DNA from: Novacetimonas maltaceti
GTDB lineage: Bacteria; Pseudomonadota; Alphaproteobacteria; Acetobacterales; Acetobacteraceae
Direction: 5' to 3'
Assembly: GCF_002906255.1 (NCBI RefSeq)
Contig: NZ_POTC01000021.1
Span: forward strand, 1 to 52,360
Length of the DNA: 52,360 bases
A program made the position numbers and the translations under genes. Below are positions 33,214-44,600 of the stretch, one piece after another. Within the stretch, counting starts at the first letter, position 1. Every line of letters begins with the position of its first letter. The notes under the pieces were generated by a model. It saw only the letters and a list, made by a program, of their open reading frames with translations, was not told where the DNA came from and did not search any database.

Positions 33214-34215
33214 TCATCCCCTGCCGTGGCCAAGGCTGGCGATGATGCAGTCCCACAGCATGGAGGCGGTATTGACGCCATCGAAACGGTCGATTTCCTG
33301 CAACCCCGTGGGCGAAGTCACATTGATTTCCGTCAACCAGTCGCCAATCACGTCGATCCCCACGAAAATCAGCCCCTGTTCACGCAGCAGCGGCCCGATC
33401 GTGGCGCAGATCTCATGGTCACGCGCGCTCAGGGTGGCCTTCACCGCGCGTCCGCCGACATGCATGTTCGACCGCGCCTCCCCCTCGGCGGGGACACGGT
33501 CGATCGCGCCGATCGGCTGCCCGTCCGCCAGGATGATCCGCTTGTCGCCCTGCCGCACGGCGGGTTCATAGCGCTGGATCATCAGGGGTTCGCGTGAACG
33601 GGCGAAGTGCATCTCCAGCAGGGAATTGAGGTTGGGGTCGTCCTCGCGGATGCGAAAGACGCCTGCGCCGCCATTGCCGAACAGCGGCTTGACGATGATG
33701 TCGCGCCACCTGGCGCGGAAATCACGGATGGCGCGCACGTCCCATGTCACCAGCGTGGGCGGCATCAGGTCGGGATAATGCGTCACCAGCAGCTTTTCGG
33801 GCGCGTTGCGCACGGATGCGGGATCATTGACCACCAGCGCACGCCCCGGCCCGACGCCATGGACATGCTCGAGCATGTGCGTCGCGGTGATGTAGGCCAT
33901 GTCGAACGGCGGGTCCTGGCGCATCAGGATCACATCCATGCTCCCAAGGTCGAGGACATGTTCCTCCCCCCAGGTCGCATGCGCACCCGCGACGCGCTGC
34001 ACCTGCACGCGCCGCGCCCGTGCGACAAGCCGTTCGAGCCGCGTCCCCTCCGGCGAGATGCGCCCCTCGCTCAGGGTCATCGTCTCCACCTGGTAGACAT
34101 AGAGTTCGTAGCCCCGGGCCTGCGCCTCAAGCATCAGGGCGAAGGTCGAATCGCCGTTGATGTCTATGGCACCAAGCGGGTCCATCTGGACCGCTATCTT
34201 CAGTGGGCGCGACAT
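33214..34215 (-). CDS. gshB: Glutathione synthetase
   Basis: GshB joins gamma-glutamylcysteine and glycine with ATP. The 333-residue ATP-grasp protein begins with [22 protein letters not shown]. It has [19 protein letters not shown] (about 98-116), the grasp loop [14 protein letters not shown], and the C-terminal [20 protein letters not shown]. Length and motifs are typical. It may supply glutathione for the peroxidase encoded near 11.6 kb. It precedes pmtA by 243 nt, a spacer in which I see no further feature. Confidence 0.96.
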   Translation of the reverse strand: MSRPLKIAVQMDPLGAIDINGDSTFALMLEAQARGYELYVYQVETMTLSEGRISPEGTRLERLVARARRVQVQRVAGAHATWGEEHVLDLGSMDVILMRQDPPFDMAYITATHMLEHVHGVGPGRALVVNDPASVRNAPEKLLVTHYPDLMPPTLVTWDVRAIRDFRARWRDIIVKPLFGNGGAGVFRIREDDPNLNSLLEMHFARSREPLMIQRYEPAVRQGDKRIILADGQPIGAIDRVPAEGEARSNMHVGGRAVKATLSARDHEICATIGPLLREQGLIFVGIDVIGDWLTEINVTSPTGLQEIDRFDGVNTASMLWDCIIASLGHGRG

Positions 34216-34336
34216 GGGTGGGCCTCCGGACGGGCTGCGGGACGGATACTCCGACCGTGTAATAATACGAAATACCGTTCTTGAAAAACGTCATAATGTG
34301 TAAGGCGTGCCACGGCCAGCATCCACGATGCGTTTT

Positions 34337-34882
34337 TCACCCCTGCCCCGCCGTTGCCGGCGGGTAGGAAATGGCCATGACCTCCAGCATTTCATCACCG
34401 CGTGGCGTCACCAGCCGCACCTCGTCACCGACGCGCGCACGCATCAGGGCGCGCGCCACGGGGGAGACGAGGCTGATTTCCCCGCGCACGGTATCCGCCT
34501 CGTCCACGCCCATGATGGTAACGACGCGCGTTTCGTCGCGTTCGGTGGCATAGGTGACGGTCGCGCCGAAAAAGACCCGGTCACGCCGGGGCTGCTGCGC
34601 GGGGTCCACGACAATCGCCTTTTCGATGCGTTTCGTCAGGAAGCGGACCCTGCGGTCGATTTCACGCAGGCGCTTCTTGCCATACAGGTAGTCGCCATTT
34701 TCGGACCGGTCGCCATTGCCCGCCGCCCATGACACGATCTCCACGATGCGGGGACGTTCGTCACGCAGGAGGGTGTTGAGTTCACCGCGCAGCGCCTCCA
34801 TCCCGGCAGGGGAGATATAGCGCGCAAGCTCCGCGCCCTGCCCGCTTCCCTGCCCGGCCCCTGCCGGTGCGCGCGTCAGCAT
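34337..34882 (-). CDS. greB: Transcription elongation factor GreB
   Basis: GreB enters the RNA polymerase secondary channel and stimulates cleavage of backtracked RNA. The 181-residue protein has the N-terminal coiled coil with the acidic tip in NGDRSENGDYLYGKKRLREID (about 56-76) and a C-terminal FKBP-like domain with GVDEADTVRGEISLVSPVARALM. The KKRLREIDRRVRFL sequence is characteristic of GreB rather than GreA. The first 20 residues are a Gly/Ala/Gln-rich extension. Its start overlaps the galM stop by 7 nt. Confidence 0.93.
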   Translation of the reverse strand: MLTRAPAGAGQGSGQGAELARYISPAGMEALRGELNTLLRDERPRIVEIVSWAAGNGDRSENGDYLYGKKRLREIDRRVRFLTKRIEKAIVVDPAQQPRRDRVFFGATVTYATERDETRVVTIMGVDEADTVRGEISLVSPVARALMRARVGDEVRLVTPRGDEMLEVMAISYPPATAGQG

Positions 34883-35760
34883 GTGGCGACGGTCATGCGC
34901 ACATGTCCTTCCAGCTTCCCGCCGGGGGGCAGCACATGTATGCCGCCATCCTCCACACCGGGACGGTTGAACGCGTCATTCATGTTGGAGGCCGGTTCCA
35001 CCGCGATGAAAGGCTGGCCCGGCGGGGTATAGAGGACAAGGTGGCGGAAGATGTCGCTCGCCTCCATCGTCAGCGACATGCCAAGGCGCGGCCAGCGCAG
35101 GAAGGCGCTGCGTGTCCACCCGGCATAGCAGTTGTCGATGGCGGCCCCGCCCACATCGCGCATCTTCTCGAACGACCAGTCGCCCTGCGCCGGGACGCGC
35201 AGCGAGGGCAGGTGGTCATCGTCGCTGGTCCAGACGGACTGCGCCGAAAATCCCAGCCGCAGGCCGTTATGGCGCGGGAAGTAGGGATGGAAGCCCAGCC
35301 CCACCGGCTGGTCGCGCGTATCGGTATTTTCGATCATCATGCCGATCGACAGGCCACATTCGCGCAGGTCGAACCGCAGCAGCGCGCGATAGGCGAACGG
35401 CCATTGGGCGACCGGGTCGCCGGGCGGTTCGTGGTCGAGTTCCAGCGTCGCGCTGTCATCGGCCAGCAGGTCGAGCCGCCAGCGCCGTTCCCAGCCATTG
35501 CCATGCAGGACGTTGTCCTCGCCCACGAAATTCGGAGCCAGCTGGTACTCCTGCCCCTCGAAACCGAAGCGGCCATGGGCGATGCGGTTTGAAAACGGCA
35601 CGAGGGGATATCCCCCCACCGCGCGTCCGCGCTGCGCCACAAGGTGCGGGTCCGCCACGGGATGAAGGAACGACATGCCGCCGCGCCGCCAGTAGGCGAT
35701 CGCCCCGCCCACGTCGGGCAGCAGGCCCAGACGTGCCTCGCCCGCCTTCAGTTCGATCAT
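34876..35760 (-). CDS. Aldose 1-epimerase family protein
   Basis: The family interconverts alpha and beta anomers of aldoses such as galactose and glucose. The 294-residue product has YPLVPFSNRIAHGRF (about 53-67), the catalytic histidines in DNVLHGNGW and GLGFHPYF, and a C-terminal VLYTPPGQPFIAVEPAS holding the likely catalytic glutamate. It belongs to the broader GalM-like group, so the natural sugar is uncertain. ATG at 35760 follows a strong GGGGGAG ribosome binding site; a longer start at 35784 would be less well placed. Confidence 0.88.
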   Translation of the reverse strand: MIELKAGEARLGLLPDVGGAIAYWRRGGMSFLHPVADPHLVAQRGRAVGGYPLVPFSNRIAHGRFGFEGQEYQLAPNFVGEDNVLHGNGWERRWRLDLLADDSATLELDHEPPGDPVAQWPFAYRALLRFDLRECGLSIGMMIENTDTRDQPVGLGFHPYFPRHNGLRLGFSAQSVWTSDDDHLPSLRVPAQGDWSFEKMRDVGGAAIDNCYAGWTRSAFLRWPRLGMSLTMEASDIFRHLVLYTPPGQPFIAVEPASNMNDAFNRPGVEDGGIHVLPPGGKLEGHVRMTVATC

Positions 35761-35859
35761 CCCGGCTCCCCCTGCTGCTGCCATCCGGAATGATCCTGCC
35801 CGTTTTTCGCGCGCACGAAAAGCCATGGCCCATCGCACGGGCGCGCACGCCGTGGTACG

Positions 35860-38097
<2,238 letters not shown>

Positions 38098-38196
38098 GAT
38101 GTGTTGACAGTGGGGAGCAACGGCGGCGGACGCAAGGGCGACGGGCAAAGATATTGCCCCTTTTCACCCCCGCATCGCCTCCCGCGCCACGGGATG

Positions 38197-39582
38197 TCAG
38201 TCGCCCAGCGGCGGAGGCACGCGCGCCTCGCTCACGGCGGCGGCCTGGCGCTGCGCAAGTTTCGCGCTGTCGAAATCCTCGATCATTTCCTGGAACAGGC
38301 GATACCAGTTCAGCCGCGCCCTGAGCCGCAGGAACACACTGCCCAGCCCGATGGCCGAACGGTCCACCAGCACGAACGGGCGCGGAGGCCGCACGCCGCC
38401 GGTGCGTTTCAGCCCGGCATAGACCTTCTCCGCCACCACGCGGCCATATTGCGGGTCGTTATCCTCCTGAATGGCGCGCACGCGGTCCTGCATCAGCGGT
38501 TCATAGATGAAGCGCGCCCATTCATTGAGCACGCGCATCGTCTCACGCGACATGTTGGTAAAGCCCCACCCCTGATAGGCGTGATAGGCCAGGTCCTCGT
38601 CATTGGTCTGCAGGGCGCGGTACAGGTCGATGATCCCCTGCACGAAGGACGCGGGGAAGATGCGGATCGCCCCGAAATCCAGCAGGTTGATGCCGTAATC
38701 GTCGCGCACGGTGAAATTGCCCATGTGCGGGTCGCCATGGATGACGCCATAGCGGTAGAGCGGGATATACCAGGCATGGAACAGCGAACGCGCCATCATG
38801 TTGCGCTGTTCCTGGTCCGGGTTGGCGTCGAGCACCTTCTGGATGCCGCGCCCGTTGACCCATTCCATCGTCAGCAGCCGCTTCGTGCACAGCGGCTCGA
38901 TCGGGGCGGGCACCGTGACATCCGGCGAGTTGGCGAGCATGAGGTGATACAGCCGCATGTTCGCGGCCTCACGCGTGTAGTCGAGTTCCTCGTAGAGCCG
39001 CGCCTCAAGCTCCTCGAGCACGTCATCCTGCTGGATCGTGCTGTCGATGCGGTAGAACAGGCCGACCGCCATGCGGAACTGGCGCAGGTCGGATTCGACC
39101 GTGGCCTTCATGTCCGGATACTGCAGCTTGCACGCAACCACCCGCCCGTCGGGCAGCACGGCGCGATGCACCTGCCCAAGGCTGGCCGCGGCCGAGGCCT
39201 CCCGCCCGAAGCTGCGGAAATTGCGCTCCCAGTTGGGGCCAAGCTCGCTGGCCATGCGGCGGCGCACGAAGTTCCATCCCATCGGCGGGGCATTGGCCTG
39301 CAGCTGCGCCAGTTCGGTCGCATATTCTTCCGGCAGGGCGCCGGGGATGGTGGACAGAAGCTGCGCGCCCTTCATCAGCGGCCCCTTCAGCCCGCCCAGC
39401 GCGGTCTTCAGGTCGCCCGCATGCATCACCTTGTCAGAGCGGAAGCCCATCTTGTGCCCGGCGATCCGGGCCGCGATTCCCCCCATCGTGCCGGAGGTAC
39501 GGACCATGCGGCGGAATTCGCCAAACAGTCCGCTGTTATCGAGATCCCGTTCTTGCGCCACGTCAGATACGCTCCAGTTCAT
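38197..39582 (-). CDS. ABC1/UbiB-family atypical kinase
   Basis: The 461-residue protein belongs to the ABC1/ADCK/UbiB kinase-like group, whose members support ubiquinone biosynthesis or other lipid processes. Visible motifs are MKGAQLLSTIP (70-80; the KxGQ region reads KGAQ), the Ala-rich loop AAASLGQVHRA (131-141), ELDYTREAANM, HGDPHMGNF and DFGAIRIF. It lacks the C-terminal membrane helices of classical UbiB, so it is the shorter alphaproteobacterial AarF type. The first ATG, 39582, lies 20 nt inside pepF; an internal GTG at 39561 is possible. No ubiquinone genes adjoin it, so the role is open. Confidence 0.84.
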   Translation of the reverse strand: MNWSVSDVAQERDLDNSGLFGEFRRMVRTSGTMGGIAARIAGHKMGFRSDKVMHAGDLKTALGGLKGPLMKGAQLLSTIPGALPEEYATELAQLQANAPPMGWNFVRRRMASELGPNWERNFRSFGREASAAASLGQVHRAVLPDGRVVACKLQYPDMKATVESDLRQFRMAVGLFYRIDSTIQQDDVLEELEARLYEELDYTREAANMRLYHLMLANSPDVTVPAPIEPLCTKRLLTMEWVNGRGIQKVLDANPDQEQRNMMARSLFHAWYIPLYRYGVIHGDPHMGNFTVRDDYGINLLDFGAIRIFPASFVQGIIDLYRALQTNDEDLAYHAYQGWGFTNMSRETMRVLNEWARFIYEPLMQDRVRAIQEDNDPQYGRVVAEKVYAGLKRTGGVRPPRPFVLVDRSAIGLGSVFLRLRARLNWYRLFQEMIEDFDSAKLAQRQAAAVSEARVPPPLGD

Positions 39583-41410
39583 CAATAAATCCGGCGATCA
39601 CATCGAGCCCCCGGTTCCAGAAACCGGGGTCCGCCGCATCCAGCCCGAAGGGCGCCAGCAGTTCGCGATGCCGCTTTGTCCCGCCCGCGCGCAGCATATC
39701 CAGATACTTGTCCTGAAAACCCGGATGCCCGGACTGGAAGACATCATACAGCGCGTTCACCAGGCAGTCACCAAACGCATAGGCATACACATAGAACGGC
39801 GAATGGATGAAATGCGGCACGTATGTCCAGTAAACATCGTAATCAGGCGTAAATTCGAACGCCGGGCCAAGGCTTTCGGCCTGCGTCTCGCGCCAGATCT
39901 CGCCAATGCGCTCAGGCAGCAGTTCGCCCGAACGCCGCTCCTCATGGACCAGCGTCTCGAACCGGTAGAACGCGATCTGGCGCACGACGGTGTTGAGCAT
40001 GTCCTCCACCTTCGCCGCCAGCATCAGGCGACGGCGCGTGGGGTCCTTCTGCGCATCGAGCAGCGCGCGGAAGGTCAGCATCTCGCCGAACACGCTGGCC
40101 GTTTCCGCCAGCGTCAGCGGCGTGCCCGACATCAGGTAGCCCTGCGCACCGGCCAGCACCTGATGCACCCCATGGCCGAGTTCATGCGCCAGCGTCATCA
40201 CGTCACGCGTGCGCCCGCGATAGTTGAGCAGGAGATAGGGATGCACCGACGGCACGGTCGGGTGCGCGAACGCGCCGGACGCCTTGCCCGGCACCGGCGG
40301 CGCGTCGATCCACGCATTGTCGAAGAACCGGCGGCCGATTTCCCCCATGCGCGGGTCAAACCCCTCATACGCGCCAAGCACCTGCGCCGTGGCGTCGGCC
40401 CACGGGATCAGCGGTTCGTCCTGCGTCGTCAGCGGGGCGTTGCGGTCCCAGTACTGGAGCTTTCCCACACCCAGCCATTTCGCCTTGAGCGCGTAATAGC
40501 GGTGCGACAGGCGCGGATAGGAGGCGGTGACGGCCTGCACCAGCGCATCGACGACCTCGTCCTCCACCATGTTGGCGCAGTTGCGCGCGGAGGTCGGGCG
40601 CGGGTAATGGCGCAGCGTGTCGGTGATGGCCTTGTCCTTGGCCAGCGTGTTCGTCACCAGGGAGAACAGGCGGATGCGCTCCTGCAATGTCTCCCCCACC
40701 GCCTTCGCCGCCTTCATGCGGGCAAGGCGGTCTGGCGAGGACATGCGGTCGAGCGCCGAGCCAAGCGTCATCTCCTCCCCATCGAGCGGCACGCGCAGGC
40801 TGGCCATCGTCTCGTCGAACAGGCGGTTCCACGCCGCCGCCCCGGTGACGGATTTTTCATGCAGGACGGATTCGACCTCGTCAGACAACTGGTACGGGCG
40901 GAACACGCGCAGGTCGCGGATGAACGGCGCCCAGTGCGCCAGCGCCGGGTCGGCCATCTGGCGCGCCAGCACATCGTCGGGGATGCGGTTCATCTCCAGC
41001 GTGAAGAACAGGAGGTGGGTGGAAATCGCCGTCAGGCGCTCGTTCACCGACTGGCTGAAGCGCGCGATCTTCGCATCCGACGAATTGGCCGCGAACAGAA
41101 GCTGCGCATAGGACGCTGCCCGGCCCAGCACCTCGTCGATGCGCTGGTATTCGACGATGGCCGACGCCACGGCCGCGCCATCGGCCTGCGCCAGGCGGCC
41201 GCGCCACGCATCGGCGAACGCACGCGAATCCGCGTCCGCCTGCTCAAGGTCTGTCTGGAGCTGCGGCGATTCGGGGCTTTCATACAGGTCGCGCAGGTCC
41301 CATCGCGGCAGGGTCCCGTCATGTGGCGGGACAACAGCCCCGTTCCCGTCAGCGGGAGAGGACACGCGCGCGCCGTGCGCGAAGGCATGGGGAAAATACA
41401 GATCGGACAT
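39563..41410 (-). CDS. pepF: M3 family oligoendopeptidase (PepF type)
   Basis: PepF cuts short peptides in the cytosol using zinc. The protein is about 615 residues, with the metal motif in TLAHELGHGVHQVLAG (HELGH) and the third ligand in the following ETASVFGEML segment. An N-terminal helical region contains RWDLRDLYESPESP, the usual PepF opening. The ATG at 41410 is chosen; 41428 is equally possible, and codons further upstream run into the gltB hairpin. The 3' end overlaps the start of the ABC1 kinase gene by 20 nt. Confidence 0.93.
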   Translation of the reverse strand: MSDLYFPHAFAHGARVSSPADGNGAVVPPHDGTLPRWDLRDLYESPESPQLQTDLEQADADSRAFADAWRGRLAQADGAAVASAIVEYQRIDEVLGRAASYAQLLFAANSSDAKIARFSQSVNERLTAISTHLLFFTLEMNRIPDDVLARQMADPALAHWAPFIRDLRVFRPYQLSDEVESVLHEKSVTGAAAWNRLFDETMASLRVPLDGEEMTLGSALDRMSSPDRLARMKAAKAVGETLQERIRLFSLVTNTLAKDKAITDTLRHYPRPTSARNCANMVEDEVVDALVQAVTASYPRLSHRYYALKAKWLGVGKLQYWDRNAPLTTQDEPLIPWADATAQVLGAYEGFDPRMGEIGRRFFDNAWIDAPPVPGKASGAFAHPTVPSVHPYLLLNYRGRTRDVMTLAHELGHGVHQVLAGAQGYLMSGTPLTLAETASVFGEMLTFRALLDAQKDPTRRRLMLAAKVEDMLNTVVRQIAFYRFETLVHEERRSGELLPERIGEIWRETQAESLGPAFEFTPDYDVYWTYVPHFIHSPFYVYAYAFGDCLVNALYDVFQSGHPGFQDKYLDMLRAGGTKRHRELLAPFGLDAADPGFWNRGLDVIAGFIDELERI

Positions 41411-41552
41411 CGGACCATTACCCGTCATCGCAACAGGCCCACGCGACACCGTCACACAGGCCCTGAGTTCCAGTGACGGGGAATCTAGTCCCTCTGCCCC
41501 GCCAGTGCGACCCCCTGATGCCACATTCCCCGAAAAGAGGCCCCCGAAACAG

Positions 41553-41584
41553 ACGGGGCCGGGGTAAAAAATCCCCGGCCCCGT
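41553..41584 (-). terminator. Hairpin terminator after gltB
   Basis: A perfect 12-bp stem acggggccgggg/ccccggccccgt (41553-41564 with 41573-41584) encloses an 8-nt loop and lies 33 nt past the gltB stop. On the minus strand it is followed by ctgtttcgg, a weak T-run, so termination is likely through the very stable stem. Confidence 0.7.
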
Positions 41585-41617
41585 CATCAGTTTTACCAAT
41601 GTTGCAAAATATGTGCG

Positions 41618-44600
41618 TCAGGCGCTGCGCGGCAGTTCGGCAGGGGCAAAGCCGATGACCTTCGCATATTCGCGCGGCACGACATGCCAGAAGCGCGGCA
41701 GCACCTTGTCCCAGTTATGCAGCAGCAGTTCGGCATAGCGGCTGCTCGTCTCGCGCACATGGGTTTCCACCTGCTCACGCAGCGCGGCCTCCCATTTCGG
41801 GTCGCTCACCCGGTTCCATGTCAGGGTGTCGGGGTTGACCCGCTCCTCGAACGTGCCGCTGGCGTCATAGACGAAGGCCATGCCGCCGGTGAAGCCCGCG
41901 CCGAAATTGTCCCCGATCTCGCCAAGGATCACCACAAGCCCGCCGGTCATGTATTCACACCCGTTGGAGCCGCAGCCCTCCACCACGCCAATCGCGCCGG
42001 AATTGCGCACGGCAAAGCGTTCGCCCGCCTGCCCCGCCGCATACAGCGCGCCCGCCGTCGCACCATACAGCACGGTATTGCCGATGATGGCGTTTTCGTT
42101 GGACACGAGGTTCGACGAAGGCGACTGCCGCACGATGATCGTCGCCCCCGACAGCCCCTTGCCGACATAGTCGTTGGCATCGCCCAGCACCTCGAGCTTC
42201 AGACCCTGCACCGCGAACGCGCCCAGCGACTGCCCCGCCGAACCGCGCAGGCGCACCGTCAGGTGGCCGGGCACCAGCTTGTCCATGCCGAACTGCCGCA
42301 CGATCAGCGACGAGATGCGCGTGCCGATCGCACGATGCGTGTTCTGCACGTTGTACTGCAACTGCATCTTCTCCCCATGGTCGAACAGGGGGCGTGCATC
42401 GGCGATCATCTGCGCATCGAGCGTCTCGGGCACCTCGTTTCGGCCCTCACGCGTGCAGTAGCGCGCATGCGGCCCCGGATCGGCCTGCGCGAGCAGGGAG
42501 TTGAGGTCGAGGTCGTCGAGGTAGTCCGCGCCACGCAGCACCTGATGCAGCAGGTCGGTGCGGCCGATCACCTCGTTGAGTGTCGCAAAGCCCAGCGAGG
42601 CGAGGATGTTGCGCACGTCCTCGGCAATGAAGGAGAACAGGTTGATGACCTTCTCCGGCGTGCCTTCGAACTTCTTGCGCAGTTCGTCATCCTGCGTGCA
42701 CACGCCCACGGGGCAGGTGTTGGAATGGCACTGGCGCACCATGATGCAGCCCATCGCGACAAGGCTTGCGGTGCCGATGCCGAATTCCTCCGCCCCCAGC
42801 ATGGCGGCGATCACCACGTCACGCCCGGTCTTCAGCCCGCCATCGGTGCGCAGCTTCACCCGGTGGCGCAGGCGGTTGAGCATCAGCACCTGATGCGCCT
42901 CCGCCAAGCCAAGTTCCCACGGCATGCCGGCATACTTGACCGAAGACTGCGGGCTTGCGCCCGTGCCGCCGGAATGACCCGAAATCAGGATCGCATCCGC
43001 CTTCGCCTTCGCCACGCCGGCGGCGATCGTGCCGATGCCCGAACGCGCGACCAGCTTCACGGTCACGGTGGCCTCGGGGTTGATCTGCTTGAGGTCGTAG
43101 ATCAGCTGCGCCAGATCCTCGATGGAGTAGATGTCATGGTGCGGCGGGGGCGAGATCAGCGTCACCCCCGGCGTCGCATGACGCAGCTTCGCGATCAGGC
43201 CCGTCACCTTGAAGCCGGGAAGCTGCCCGCCCTCGCCCGGTTTCGCGCCCTGCGCCATCTTGATCTCGATCTCGCGGCAGTCATTGAGGTACTGCGCGGT
43301 CACACCGAACCGGCCCGAGGCGATCTGCTTGATCGCGGAGGACGCATTGTCGCCATTGGCGCGCGGTTTCGCGCGGGCGGGGTCTTCGCCGCCCTCGCCC
43401 GAATCCGACTTCGCGCCGATGCGGTTCATCGCGATCGACAGCGTCTCGTGCGCTTCGGGGCTGAGCGCGCCAAGCGAGATGCCCGGCGCGATCAGGCGCT
43501 TGCGCAGTTCGGTGATGCTTTCGACCGATTCCACGGGAATGGGCGTGCGCCCGCCACGGAAGTCGAGCAGGTCGCGCAGCGCCACCGGCGGCTGGCGGCG
43601 CACCGCATCGGCATAGCGCTGGTAGATGGAAAAGCTGTCGGTCGCGACAGCCGTCTGCAGCATGTGGATCAGCGTGCCGTCAAAGGCATGCACCTCGCCC
43701 GTGCGGCGCAGCTTGTAGCGGCCCCCGACCGGCAGGGATTCGATCTGCCGATCCCATGCCTTTTCATGGAAGCTGAGCACATTGCGCGCGATGCCAAGCA
43801 GGCCGATACCCGAAATGCGCGAGGGCATGCCGGGGAAGAATTCCGCCGTCAGCGCGCGCGACAGGCCGATCGCCTCGAAATTGTAGCCGCCGCGATAGGC
43901 CGAAACCACGGAGATGCCCATCTTGGACATGATCTTCAGCAGGCCCTTGTTCACCGCCTTGCGGCAACGCTCCACCGCGTCAACCAGCGACAGGTCGCCA
44001 AATAGGCCGCGACGGTGGCGATCGGCAATGCTTTCCTGCGCCAGGTACGGGTTGATGGTCGTCGCGCCCACCCCGATCGTCACCGCGATGGCATGGACGT
44101 CCAGCGCATCGGCCGAACGCACGTTGAGCGAGGTGAAGGTCCGCAGCGACTGCCGCACGAGATGCGTATGCACCGCCGCCGTCGCAAGGATCATGGGGAT
44201 GTAGGCGCGCTCGGCCGACTGGTGCTCGTCCGTCAGGAAGACATGGGTGCAGCCACGGCGGACATGGTCCTCGGCCTCCGTGCGGATGCGCGCGATGGCC
44301 TCGCGCAGGCCGGATTCCCCGTCGGCGGCGGGGAAGGTGCAGTCGATGACGCACGCATTCTCGCCACAGAACTCCCGCAGGGCCTTGAACTCACCCGTGG
44401 TCAGGACCGGGCTGGGAAGCTGGAGCAGGTCGCACTGCGTCTCGCTTTCCTCAAGGATGTTGCCAAGGTTGCCCAGACGCGTCACGAGGCTCATCACCCG
44501 CGTCTCGCGCAGGCTGTCGATGGGCGGGTTGGTCACCTGGCTGAACGCCTGGCGGAAATAGTGCGCAAGCCCGCGATAGCGCGTGGACAGCACCGCAAGC

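Noticed and set aside
35804-35821. Six-base hairpin ttttcg/cgaaaa after uvrB
   Set aside because: Short, AT-ended stem without a T-run on the uvrB strand; not convincing as a terminator.
41684-44005. Long open frame (773 codons) antisense to gltB, with several other long opposite-strand frames under murJ, mutS, glnD, uvrB and pepF
   Set aside because: Translations are Arg/His/Gln-rich with no recognisable domains, and their frame relation to the real genes is the usual effect of high GC at third codon positions.
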